DNA of 64,000 bases from Penelope pileata (taxonomy: Eukaryota; Chordata; Aves; Galliformes; Cracidae), in contig WBMW01005007.1 of NCBI GenBank assembly GCA_013396635.1, positions 991,585 through 1,055,584 of the forward strand. The letters are read 5' to 3'. A program made the translations under genes and the position numbers. How positions within the stretch are numbered: position 1 is the stretch's first letter; every line of letters starts with the position of its first letter. The notes under the pieces are model-generated. The model did not search any database, was not told where the DNA came from, and saw only the letters and a program-made list of their open reading frames with translations. Of this stretch, positions 28,319-40,900 are shown in pieces.

Positions 28319-30133
28319 GCACATCGACACGCTAAACATGAAAAGTGCAAATGAAATACAAAGAAATAAAACCCTGATGTTTGCTTTGGAAAATAACCCT
28401 TTGAAATGCCTTCCAGTCCTTTAGAACTTTTCCCCTGCCCTGTTCGATCTTGATATAAGACCTACCTTTGAAGCAAACTCCTACATTAGTTTACACAAGG
28501 TAAGTAGCCTTTAAGTCAAAAGAACAAGTCATAGCTTAACCATTCAAGTAACTGATTAAGTGGCACCCAGAAATATGATCCTGCAAAGGCTCATACATAT
28601 GCCTAACTTTCCACAATAAACATACTCCTACTGCTGTGCCGTTCACAGTATGTGTCAAGTTGAACATTCACAGAGATCACCAAGATTTTGCTGTGTCAAA
28701 TTAATCTTAAATGCAAATCTGAAGCTATGAGTGAAGAGTAGCGTTTTACTGAAGAAGCCACGAGTACACAGTTATCCCAGCAACTTCATTTACTACATGG
28801 AAGTTCATGGGAAAAAATAACAGTAACAGCAAGGCTTAGTGGCTGTTGGAAATTATATCAAATATTACCTCCAGTCACAAAGGAAAAAAGAACGAACCAC
28901 ATTACATTGCTTTGGATGGATGATTTTTTTCATTTTAAGTTAACAGGAAATGGACCAAAAACTGTTTTGTTTCAATTTTCAACAGCAAAGGGTACAGAAT
29001 ACGAAGGCAGAATGTGTGGGCAGGAGATGACCAAACTCAGAGTGTTCAAGGCAGAATTTTACACCTGGGGAACCAGATGATCTGCATTCCACAGCTATAA
29101 GAGGGAATACAAGTCAGAAGGTCAGTAGGAAGACTTTTTACACAAATCATTTTAAAAAAAAAAAAGGCAAAACAAAACACATACACGATCACTTGTGGGA
29201 GAACATAAAAATGCCTCAGTGGTTCAGACCACGGGCCCTTTATCCCTGCTTTCTGTCCCCAGTAGCAGCAATGGGAAGTTGTGCCAAGAGAGCAGGCATG
29301 GGAACAGCCACTTGCTACAGTTCATTTGTTCTGTGTGGAGATGGGTTAGGGTTAGAAATTCACTGCTTGCCATGCCAGGAGTGCATTCTTTGTCCATTTT
29401 ACACCCACACACTACAAGTTTTGAGGTGTTTTCACATCACAAAACTTGGTGAATAACAAATCCACTCTGTGATAGATCTTCCATAACACTTCCCCCCACA
29501 CCAATGCCACAGCCTTTCCTCACAGGGCAGCTGCTGCACTGCCTGAGCAGTTTTGCTGTCCATCTTGGTACCTGGCACAACTACATTGTATCCTATTTCT
29601 TATGCAGTTCATAATCAAGACACAAGCACAACCTTACATAAAGCAACTAAACAGTTCTCCACTTTGTTTTCAGTTCTTTCCCCAAGCGTTCCCAATATTT
29701 TCTTAGTTTCTTTTGTTGCTGCTGCACACTGAACTGATGATTTTAATGTCAATAGTAAGGATCTTTCTTGAGTTGCAATTGGCATTTCAGAGTTCAGAGA
29801 CATTTAGACCTGGTTTAGATCATTCTTCTCCTCGATTCACTGCTTTCATATTTATCAACACTAAAACCATCTGTTGCCTTTTTGCTCTCTCTGTTTGTGA
29901 AGCTCTTCCTACAGTTTCCTGTCATAACCACAGCATTTGACTACTGAACAAAAGCACAGCATCATCCAGCAGATTAGGAATTTTACTGTTCTGTCTCTTC
30001 TTCACTCACTGAAACCTGTCCCAGCAGTAGTCCCAGGAGGATACCTGTGCTTTCTTCTCCAACACAAAAATTGACTGTTAACCCTTTGCTATTTGCTTCC
30101 TATTAACCCCCAAAGGAACCTTACCTGTAATTT

Positions 30134-30134
30134 N
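30134..30134. other. Single N at the broken edge of the LTR
   Basis: The recognisable CR1-like sequence runs up to about 30125 and the LTR 3' part begins just after the N, with no LTR 5' end. This is the same pattern as the N in SAMD5 exon 1 and suggests a collapsed gap of unknown size, but a real 5'-deleted LTR with a chance N cannot be excluded. Confidence 0.5.
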
Positions 30135-30288
30135 TATTCTCTCTGCTGTATTAGTAAATAGCTTTTATCTCAACCCACAAGTTCTACCGTATCTATTCCT
30201 TAATTCTCTCCCCCATCCCACTTGGGAGGGGGGAGGGTGAGCGAACAACTGTGGGGGACTTAGCTGTCTGCTAGGTCAAACCGGGACA
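30135..30288 (+). mobile_element. 3' part of an avian endogenous-retrovirus LTR (ERVL-like)
   Basis: The sequence TTTTATCTCAACCCACAAGTT, then AATTCTCTCCCCCATCCCAC, a GGGAGGGGGGAGGGTGAGCGA stretch, and CTTAGCTGTCTGCTAGGTCAAACC, ending CGGGACA, matches the 3' part (R/U5 side) of a common bird LTR. The terminal CA at 30287-30288 fits an LTR end. The 5' part is missing and its place is taken by the single N at 30134. There is no sign of internal retroviral genes in the visible sequence. The LTR interrupts the older antisense CR1-type element on both sides. The ERVL assignment is from memory and less certain than the LTR call. Confidence 0.7.
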
Positions 30289-31036
30289 AATTCCAAGGCA
30301 ACTCTGCCATTTTAACAGTGTTTGGTATGCAATCACCAAGCCTCTCTCAAAATCCAATAATATTACATTTCCAGGATCTCCTCCCCTCACTCGTGCACCA
30401 GGGATGCACTCAGACCTGCAGTCAGATTTCCCTTCACTGAAGCGATGCCAAGCCTCTCCCACAGCTGATCCAATCCTTTATTGTAGATTCTACCACTGCA
30501 CTAGGGATTCAAGTCAGCCTAACTGGTCTCTAGTTTCCAGGATGCCTTCCAAGAATGGGACCCACATAGACAACCCTCCTGACCTCCAGCACTGAGAGCA
30601 TTCAAAATAGGACTTCACTCTGATTGGCCAGCAGCTCAGCAATATTGCATTATGCAGTCAAGTCCCTTCAGTACCCTTTGGTGAATGGCATCTGGTCCTG
30701 GTGAACTGTTAACATCAGATCTGCTCACTCTCGCATTTTTGGCACATTTACATCAAATTCATCTAATTTCCAAAGGGGACAGAAAAATGTTTAGCACATG
30801 AATCTGAAAGCTGTCAAAGATGTAGTTAGGTTTAGACTGATCTCGTGTAGCACTTTTCCTGGCAAGGAAAAGCAAATAAGTGGAACATGTGAATGTCATG
30901 AAACCAGAAATGTTCATCAATACATGGGACGGGCAGTCTCTGAAAGCACCAATGGCTTGGAGATGAACATATGGAACAGTTGTAACACCTCACTGTGCAA
31001 GGCCAGTTTATATCAAAACACAGAACAGCCTGAGCA

Positions 31037-31072
31037 TATACTTCTAACTGTAATTAACTAACTGTAATTAAC
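31037..31072. repeat. Short tandem duplication of CTAACTGTAATTAA
   Basis: The unit TAACTGTAATTAAC is repeated twice in direct succession, AT-rich and with TAATTA cores. It is a trivial local duplication. Confidence 0.6.
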
Positions 31073-31463
31073 TGTGTGTCAGCAGGACACCACCACCCAC
31101 AGGAAAAACGTAATCCAGTGATGGACCAACAAGGTATAAACCATGGAAATACTCAATTTTAGCTGAAATGAGCCCAATTAATACACACCGTGCACTTAGC
31201 TTAAGGATAGAAACAGCTTAATCCCACTTCAGAATGACTTCATTTGATCTGTGGTGGAGTCCAAAAATAACCTACAGCCTTTTCAAGAAGGCGGTACTGA
31301 GGCTTCAACTTTAACAAAAGAATAAAAAACCTGCAGAAAAAGAAATCTCACTTTATACAATAAACCAAAGCCTCTCCATTTTTTCACCTTCATTCTTTTA
31401 TACCATAAAGACTGATGTTGTCAACACTGACAAGACAGATTTGTCTGTCTGAATTTAAAAATT

Positions 31464-31556
31464 ATATTAACACTGCAGGTAATTAGGAATATGAATAACA
31501 CTTAAGGTATAAAAAATTAACCTTGCGGATAATTATATTAACCTTGCAGATAATTC
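31464..31556. repeat. Three degenerate copies of a roughly 21-base unit
   Basis: Copies are ATATTAACACTGCAGGTAAT (31464-31483), AATTAACCTTGCGGATAATT (31515-31534) and ATTAACCTTGCAGATAATTC (31537-31556). Copies two and three are nearly head to tail; copy one is about 30 bases upstream. This looks like a small local tandem duplication. Confidence 0.75.
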
Positions 31557-34500
31557 TAAGAGTTAGCGTTTATGAAGAGCCATGAACAGACAAGTACTAT
31601 ATATAGCAGTATATGCACACATATATGCTACCTGCTGTGGTTTTCTAGTAACTGCCAGCTACTCTTTACAATTTCATCAAGAAAATTGGCTGTACAAGAA
31701 AGTACTTTTTTTTATTGGAAAGTAAAGAGGAGTGATACAGGCAAACTGAGTTGTGTGCCTGATTTTCAACTGATCTAATGGTTAAATTCAACCAGTTTAT
31801 TTTGCCCGCCATTCACAAGTTTCACCACCTGTCAAATGATACTTATTTTTACTGTTAATCATACAAGATTTACTGAAGGCCACCTCCACATAAATGAGTA
31901 CTTATTTGTCAGTTCACTTTGTAGATATGTGATTTGTTGATGTAGATACCTACTGATGAAAGGAACAAAAAGAGAAATGATCATATGCAATACTAGAATG
32001 CATTTCCACACTCCTGAGGGGATCACTACTGAAATAATACATGTTAAAAAAAAAAATCCATAGTCTTACTAGAGTTAGTTTCCATTTTCTAAAGAAAAGT
32101 TTTTTGGGGGGAAAAAAATACAATCTCTTAAATTAGCCAAAGTAAATATTTATTTAGATTTCAATATATTTTTCTTCTTCAGAAACACATCTGTGCTGGC
32201 CGGAAAACTAAGAAACTATGAACTGTCTCTTTCTCAACTCCCAGGAAACTCAAGAAGCTGGAACATTAAACACTAACTTAAAACCATTTACATTGAGCAA
32301 TGTTGTTTAAGACAAAAACAACAAACAACAACAACTAAAAAAAAAAAATCACCACAACGCTTTATCAGAAACAAAAATCAAGAGCAGAACACAGCAAAGT
32401 AGTTCATAAGTATGTTTTACAGAGCCATTATCTCCTTGTCTCTGGAGAGATGATACTGAAGCTTTGCTTACTTTGAAATATAAACATAACAAATGCAGTT
32501 CTGTTGCTTATACTGTTTTATTTATACTTAAGTTACTTTATCACTGAAAATATTGTGTGTAATAGCCAAAAACTTCACATTTGTTAAGTGAGCAAAACAA
32601 CTTTGTCAGCGAGAAGGTTGGAAGCAGGAAGCAAAATAGCAATGTTTGCTGGGTTAAAAGAAAAAGCAGACAGGAGCTGGTAGCTCCCAACCTGCTCAAA
32701 CCATCCTTACTTCCTAACTGAAGATGAAAACAGGAAAATTCTCATGTTGATTCTGTATGTTCAAAGCAAGATAAAAATCATATCACCTGGCAAACAGCAG
32801 CACCAGGTCACTAAACTAAGGCTATATCCCATGACAAGCTACCTTGGGATAGCAGGATCATGTGCAAAGAAACATCCAAAAAGAAGATTCCCAGAGGAAA
32901 ACACACAGAGCTGCTGAAGTGGAGAGACAAGAATAGCTGGGACAAAAGGTTCCCATTTCCCTTTATCAATAAACAGCATAGCTTAGAAAAAATGTTGCTA
33001 GCCTGATAAAGTATAGTTCCAGTTCTGACATTCACCAGTCCTACCTTTCAGCTTTCCACTTCATAGTTCATCTTCCTTATTCAGATCATAAAGACCAAAC
33101 AACAGTTGTCTTAACATATTTGTGAAGCGGCATAGCACCAAGCACTGAACTGGTACAGAGATACTGTACCACACAACACCTGGCACTAAGCCAGAGACTT
33201 TCAGCCCGCCATGTCAGGCCGTAGGTCCTGTAGGCTCAGCCAAAGCCTGAGAGATAATGCTCAAAATTCAGCAAACCTCCATTAAGTTATTTCTAGCTCC
33301 ACCTTCTACCATCCTCAGAAATTTCCCATCTCTGAAAGCTGCTGCTTCTGGGAAAGCAGTAGCTGGGAAACCAAAATACATGATGTGCAAAACAATCTTG
33401 TGCAGAGGATAGTGCAAATTCTGTGCACTGATTAACTCTGAAATCCTGGGACTTCACTAGTGTAAGAAAAAAAAAAAATGCATACAAATCCACATTACAC
33501 AAACAAACGCACAGTAAACATCGCATTCAATTGCACTTCTGTATTTTCTCAATTCCAGCTTCTGGACTTCAGCTGTTGTCATTCAATTGCTTAAACATGG
33601 ACAAAACACAGTCTTAATTCTTTAATAGAAGGGGAACACTTAAGAGTTTGAAAAAAAGAAAAGATAAGAATAGTGTCCACTTCAGTAAACACTACTGGTG
33701 TCTGTTTTTAAGGCTCAATAAACCATCTTCATTTCTAAATGCCTCATTTTTTTTTCCACATATACGACAATGTGGAGTTCAACCAAGCCTGCTATTAAGA
33801 AGATTTTAATCATTTATTTTTTTAAGGATAGAATTTAACTGCATACATTTATCCCTGTTACAGCCCTCCTGCCACCTGTGTCATATCATATTTCTTGAAT
33901 TCATCACCAGGAGATAGCTTGTTTCATATGTTACCTCTTTACACTGCCATACATGCATTCCAATCACTGACATTTTACCAGTGGGAAAAGAATCTTCTGA
34001 TTTCGAGACACAGAGGGAGACTAATGACAGAGCCCTCAGCAGGACACTGCATCTCCTTGACACCAATCAGAGATTACATTTCCTGCCTTCCACTGCGGCA
34101 GGAAAGCACTAGCTGAGCAGTGCCAGAGAGACCCGAGCAGCTTAGAAAAAACCCAGAGCCAATCACAACCACCTACTGGACACAGCAGACACAAAGAGCT
34201 GGATTAGTATGCTGAGCAGGAAGAAGATGCAAGTTATTTATTAACTCAGTCATCTGTGTGCCTTATTAAACAACTGGAGAGGAGGAGAAAGAGACAGAAT
34301 ATGATGAAGCACTAGAAAGCAAAAAAAAAAAAAAAAGCCACAAAACCAAGAATATCTGCCCTCTTCAGAGTATATTAATTGACACAGCTATTCAAGTATC
34401 ACTGCACCTCTACAAATGACACAACTGCTCTGATCTTGTTTCCACCCAGATTTCCTGGACAGCTAGGAAGATTCAACGGTCAGCTCCTTTCCCAAGCATG

Positions 34501-37500
34501 CTACCCTACACAGGGAGGGCAACTGTTAGGAATACAAGGGCCTCAGCCTAAACATGCCATCTTGTCTTGACAAATGGAAGCCTTGATTGAGAAAGAGGCA
34601 CCACTGGGGTTGGGCCAGTCCATTAGGTGTGTCAACAGCAACAAACACCAGCATCACACTATAATAGGCACATGTAAAATAGGAGAATCATCACTGCAGC
34701 AATCTAAATGTAAAGGATTGACATATAGAGATCTGTGCATCACCTAGAGAGGTCAGCTTGAAGGCATAAAGAAAACCAAAGTTAGCAGTGCATCTTGAAA
34801 TTTTGCTATAACTAAAATAACTGCAGAACTCCAAGCTAATCATAGCTTGAGATCCCAGGCAGCAGTCAAGCAAGGTCTGAATTAATTTCAGAGTTGTATG
34901 AACATGATGAAAACAATTCTATGCAAGCTTTTTGTGATGAATTGTATGTACTAGCTGCAGTACAGACCCAGTTTGGTCTCTACTATGAAGAAGACACTTT
35001 TCTATGAAGAAAGACAAGAGGACAAAAGTGGCTATAATTCATCACAGAATGGAAGAGGATATGGAAGCAATCAGTTGCAACAGATCACAACCAAAAGGGT
35101 TTTAGGTTGTCAGCAGAGACACATATGGTCATGTACTGCCAAAACAGGAGTTTATTTTTGAATGAAGATACACAAATCTTAAGGGTAGAAACATCCGTGA
35201 AGCATGTAGCTATGCTTTAGAAGATCCCAGTTATCTGAACTCCTATCTGACCAGCTTTAGCTGTCACAGTTCAAACACATGTAAAAGATAGCAATACAAG
35301 TTTGAGCGGCAGGCCACAGCTTTAATTCCCATAAATATGAACAAATTCCTCCCAAACGCAGCCAGAACCGAGCACGGACTATGTATGGTACTTTGGTATA
35401 GGATGGCTGTACCAACCTACGCTTTTGTCTTAGCCTTGTTTGTATTCCTTTTACCTGGCAACATTTCCTTCTCAATTTCCAGAAAAGCAGAGAATTACTA
35501 ATTACTCTCCTCGGTGGCCTTCATGTTCCCTCCTTCCCTCTCCCAAATCTGTTAGCTGGTAAGTCCCACATCAGCACCAGCTAATTTTTCACTTCAAAGT
35601 AGGAAGCTACAACTTCTGAAATTCCTTTCGGGAACAATGAGCGACTCAACACCACAAATGGCAAGAACAAAAGACAACAACAAAAATTCATACAGATATA
35701 CAGATTTATTTAAATAAAGTACTCTAGATTGACCTTTTTTTTTTTTTACCCTATTTAATGGTGCTGTTTCCCGTGAAACATTCCATTCCAAAAATGTTGC
35801 AGTATCAGATCTCATATACTTAATCAAAAACAGTTCCACTAAAATATTCTCAGAAAAAGAAAAAATCAACTAGCTCTAGTGTCCAATTAAGTATAACAGC
35901 TGTTTTAAAAATTTGCACAAGGGAAGCCATAGACTTCTGAAGTTTTAGGATTAGAAATGGTTTTCTGAATCAAATAAGAACAAACACAACCATAAAATGT
36001 ACTCTGAAAAGCCCATTTGTGTATCAGGACAAGTAAAACTTAGCAGCCCACAGCAATATATGTTTACAACACAAGACAAGAAAACAACAAACCACCCACA
36101 AAGTCTTCTCTCTTCCTTGTGAAGCACCACTCTCCTGTAACTGACTGACTTACACTTGGGACAAGAGATTGAAGTTGTGGCCTGATTTTTCCCCACTCAG
36201 TTAATGTATTGCATCTCTGCTCACTTATGAGATGTCCTTGGCAACTAATGATTTACCTCACCTGTTCCAGGAACAAGCTGATTGTAATAAATTACTCTGG
36301 CTTTCAACACCGCTTCTCCACCCATATGGCCCCTAGCATACACTCATCATTTATCTACAAGGTTTTCTGAAAAAAGCAGCGTTGCTGAAGCAAAGGCTCC
36401 CACAGTAAAAACATTTATAGCCAACAAGATTTGAGTGAAAAATACATGTTCATTGTAAGCTTCAATACTGAATGTCCTAAGACAGATCAGTCAAGTGTAT
36501 ATGGTTAAAAATAGGCCTCTAAATTGCACATTATTATTATTTTTAGGCCAGTCACCAAAATGAAGCATTTACTACATACTGCAAAGATAAATTACAGCAC
36601 TATTGTTGTAGGAACCAATATACTAAGCATTAACGATGTAGAGTTTTACTATCATCATAAGACAGTTTTAATTTCACAGTTGAAATTGTACAAGTACATG
36701 CCAGCTGCTGCCATTTCATACATCAAGTCTTTATTTCTCAAATTCCCTGTTCTAATAAAAATAAAAAATAAAAAAGTAACCATCACAGTTCCTTACCTCC
36801 CTTTCAAACCTTGCTGTACAAACCTCAGTGTTTTGGTTGCTGGTCTAATGTGTCTGCATGCTTTCATACTGTGTTCTTACTGAAATAGTTTATATGTTGC
36901 ATAGACAGATTATTTACAACACAGTAAGAGGAAAAATCCACTGGTGTGAGCCATCCTCTTACTCAGACTTCTGCAGATCATTACATAAATGAATTTAATA
37001 TAGGACTGGCATCTTTTACAAAACATTCTAGGGCAAAGAAATGAAAACTTGAGTTCAACAAGGATCAGAAAGGTATGGCTGTGGCTATAAGGGGAATAGT
37101 TCAAGAATTAATCCAAAGCAAATAATGCAGTGCATCAGCTTTCCTGAAGTCCCTATAGAACTGTTTTGTGACAGTATTATATATAAAGCATCCTGCCTTA
37201 AAATTTAAGTTACCCAAAATATAAATCTACATTTATTCTACTGAATATTGCTCATCTTGACAACACTGCTCTAGAATAAAGTACAAGAGAGAACACACCA
37301 GATTTGACTCTGCAGCAGCTCCACAGAATTTCTGTATGTTACAGCAAAGACAAATCCTGCCTCTCCATTTTTGTGAGCAGTCCAATAAATCCCCAGCCCT
37401 TATTTATTACTGTCAGAGAAAGGCACGCAGGCAGAACACATCTACATCCCTCTAGCAGCACCCCCAACCCCTTGGACAGTTTGAGGTCAGCATCCATTCC

Positions 37501-37943
37501 TGTACAGAGATGGCAGCCCCTTTCCTACCTGTTTGGCATTGGCACTTGCGGCGACAGTGCACAGAGCTGTCCATGAGGACACAGGGTGTCACATCAGTCT
37601 GAAACTCTCAGAATTGCTTCTCGTATGTAGGAGAAAAGGTATTCCTCCACCATCAGCATGTAGCCACTGTAACTTAATTCAAACTCGTATTTTGTTCTTG
37701 TCACAAGAACATCTGTGCAAATAGAAGTTCATGCAATCTTGACTCCAGCAGACAAAGACCTCCTCTGGAGAGAGATGTAACCCAACAGTACATTCAGCTA
37801 ATTCCATGTCATGTTTTCTTCTGCCACTAATTAACAAATAGTTGTTCCATCCCTTCCTACACTAGTTTAGCCCAGGTACTTCAAATGTCCATTCTAGCCC
37901 AAAGGCTCACCTAACAGTCTAGCTTTGCAGAACAATGAAGCTC

Positions 37944-37977
37944 TAGCTAATTATGTTAATTAAACTAATTAGTTAGC
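37944..37977. promoter_or_regulatory. Candidate homeodomain-site cluster with palindrome
   Basis: AGCTAATTATGTTAATTAAA then CTAATTAGTTAGCT holds TTAATTAA (37956-37963) and the perfect 12-base palindrome AACTAATTAGTT (37963-37974). Outer AGCTAA/TTAGCT arms also pair. This could be a regulatory site for dimeric homeodomain proteins or simple AT-rich sequence. Confidence 0.3.
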
Positions 37978-40900
37978 TTCAGCTAATGCATGTAAATGAA
38001 GCTGGTTTCAGAATATTTCATCTTAAAAGGCTAATATTATTCAGCATGACTCAAGGCAAACAGCCACTTCTACAGCAAGTGTTAACAAACAGCTGCAGTG
38101 AGTTGTTTTGCACAGGAAACTGTTGCTGCCTTGTACTCCCACAGAGAGGAAAAATGCTCAGGGGACTCAGTAGTACTTAACAAATCAAAAAGTTTCAGCT
38201 CCAGGACAGCAGAAGTATAACTTGCATATCTACCTAGAGAACACGCCTTGCTGCCCAGGAAGCTCTCAAGAGGATTTTGCAGTCAACACTCCAGTCTAAC
38301 CTGTCATAGCATTAGTGCTATTGCCCAAGCAGATTTAATCTGACAAGTCTGATTTTTGCCTTCACAACACCAGGTGTCATGACTGTTACATAGTCACAGG
38401 TCTGTTTTTCTTTACAGACCACAAATTCCTTACTTGAGCTCCACAAGCTGAATGAATGTTCAGTATGGAGTTAGTGTGACATAATACACTCCTAGTTTCA
38501 GTCCCTTTTGGAGTAGAATATTACACATACTTCAGTGTTAAAAATGTATTCAGATGTCTTTGATTTTGCTAACATGAAGATTAGCTATGGATTACAACTG
38601 TCTCTTGAAGGGCCAGAGGCCTCAAACATAAGCTTCAAGTAGTAGATTAATTTCAAGTCTGACCATTTTACGTACTTCTGTAAGCTGTTCACAAGAGCCA
38701 AGTATACACCCTGCCGCATAAAAGTACTCATTAAGATGACATTCAGGAAAAAAGAAATCAATATTTGGGTGGATAATCATAACGCTAGAGAAAATGGAAG
38801 CGTCAAAAAGAACATCCAAACAAACTCTGAACTACACTCACTTCCAGTAATTACTAGAAAGATGAAAGGCTGGTAGCTTTTAAAACAGAAGCTTGAGACC
38901 ATATATTTCAATAGAAAAAAGGCACCAAGTTCTTAGCAAAAAAAAAAAAAAAAAATCAACATAATGAATGACAGTTATGATTAAATACACCTAAAAGCAA
39001 CAGAAAACTGGAAGACTATTTCATTTTCACTTGCTGTTTATGTTATTTCCTTGTCACTAAGAAAATATCTCCTTTCCCTACATGGAACCACAATGACATT
39101 TGACAAAGTAATTAAGAGAAGGACGTTTGTGATCAGCTGCCTTTGCCCTGTTACCAAACAGTCAATGCTCAGTTCATGACTCCAGCAGATGTTCGTGCTT
39201 TACAGACTTAGTAGGAACTTAAGGTCTTTTTCTGTCCTTCCTGTATGACACAGAAAACTGAGTCTAAACAGAGAAACCACTCAATTACGAGCATTAAGAA
39301 TTAACCCATCCAGCACTATCCACTATACAAATCAAGAATAAACTCCAACCAACAAATTTATTTCTGCTACCCATAGCTAGTTTGAAGCCTTCTGGTTTGA
39401 GCTCTCAACAAACTGGAGTAAAGCCAGTTTGAGCAGAACTCTGCTGGGGCCATTTGCTTCTCACCATCACCCACTGCCCCTTCCAGTTAACACTTGGCTG
39501 AAGGAATCCTGCTTACACAACACAGATCTACAGCAGACAAGGGCAGAGGGTCACACTTCTAGGAGGCAGAGGCAAGCCCTGACTGGAGAAGCACTCTTGA
39601 ATTCCCCCAGCCCTCATCACTGCTCCCGCTCCATCTCTAGGCTTGGGCCTCTTGTCTTTGCATGACCATGGACTTCTTCATGCCACAGGACTAAAATAAA
39701 ATCAAAAGTAATCCTTCTCAGACAAAGAGGAGTTTTTATGCATGTGCTTGTACAAGAAAGAGAGGTAGCATAGATTTGCTTATTTTAAAAAAAGACAATC
39801 TCTCCCCAAACCAGTTTAAACTGCTTGTAAAATGAGGGTCTAATTCTGCTTCAGACTCAGTACTTTCATTGCATTAGCTGAAACACAGTAGTTAGAATAG
39901 TTAAAACCTCATTTGGCTAACGGCATCTTCAATTATGCAGGAATGCAATCAGAGCAGCTGTGAGAGCATCAGGGTATGTAGCTCCTGAGCAAGCTCCTTC
40001 TGACCCTGAGGATCAGTCACTGGACTTCAAGGGTGGGTGTGCTGCCTTCACTAGAGAACTCCACCTGGGTTTACAGATATACCAGAGACCAGCTGCAGAA
40101 GCAAGGGCCAAATACCAGCCAGGGATTCAAGTCTTCCAGAGAGGAAGAACAGGACAGAAAGACATGGACAGATGAGGCTGGCTTTACAGACTGGAGAAAT
40201 TCTGCTGGACACCTGGGCTCAATTTCATCAGACACTAAAAGTTCACTCAACCTGGAAAAATCCAAACGAAATGTTTTAAGAGACACATCAGAAAGTATCC
40301 AACAGTCTCTAGTCCTGCATGTACCATGGACAAGAAAAACACTCTTTTCAGGTGAGGATTTGAGCTTTATCTCCCCTGCCTCACATCTACTATTGCTCAA
40401 CTCACTTACTATGATAAAATGAAGTCTTGCTATTCTAACTTGCCTATTCAGCCCACCTCGTGCTATCATAGCCACCTAAATATAGTGTTCCACTGAAAGA
40501 ACAGCAACGTGCCAGCCCTACAGCAAGCAGTACAGAAGTGCTCTCTGCTGCAGATTAATGAATTAATTTTAATGAAAAAAATTCCCAAGGCCAGCAATTC
40601 AGGCTATTTTGCAAATTGTAAGAAGAATATAACTGTTAATGCAAGATAATGTTTAAAACTTCAGCCACCTATCCCACAGTGAAAAAGCACAAGCTAAAAT
40701 AAACTACTATAAATCTAATGACAGGATTGGTCAAAAATAAAAGGACTGTTCTTTCCATGAGAATTTGTAGAAAAAACCCACTCATTCAACAGCTGGGAAA
40801 CTTCCCTAGACTTGGATTTTTCAGTTAGTACATCCAACAAAGAGCTATATAATCAGGAACTATGCCAGAATGGTTTACATCGTGACTCGACTGTTGATGT

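Larger units (their letters stand above)
24432..29211. other. AT-rich noncoding DNA, probable intron
   Basis: I see no gene here. It contains two perfect inverted repeats (24731-24757 and 27134-27164), a short TACA microsatellite at 27019-27035 and an A tract with one G at 28291-28318. The 27.2-27.5 kb stretch is more GC-rich than its surroundings but shows no family I recognise. Confidence 0.5.
29212..30785 (-). mobile_element. Ancient amniote CR1-type LINE, antisense, degraded and interrupted by an LTR
   Basis: Several blocks, read leftwards on the minus strand, match an old CR1-like LINE found across reptiles and birds. At 30661-30710 the minus strand encodes GPDAIHQRVLKGL, the reverse-transcriptase segment DGIHPRVLKEL of this class. 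At 30511-30540 it encodes N-stop-RPVRLT, a decayed NYRPVSLTS motif. Further left, CCCAATATTTTCTTAGTTTC and TTTTGTTGCTGCTGCACA (about 29689-29730), TTTATCAACA (about 29851) and the GGTTCAGACCAC...CCTGCTTTCTGTCCCCAGTAGCAG block (29221-29270) follow in consensus order with deletions. Many stops show it is long dead. The LTR at 30135-30288 splits it. The subfamily name is uncertain. Confidence 0.7.

Noticed and set aside
29343..29356. GGGTTAGGGTTAG, a telomere-like string
   Set aside because: Only about two units, inside a degraded LINE block; not an interstitial telomere array.
31785..31812. Minus strand reads MAGKINW, resembling MAGILEYLMNW
   Set aside because: A stop lies immediately upstream in frame and the spacing between MAG and NW is wrong.
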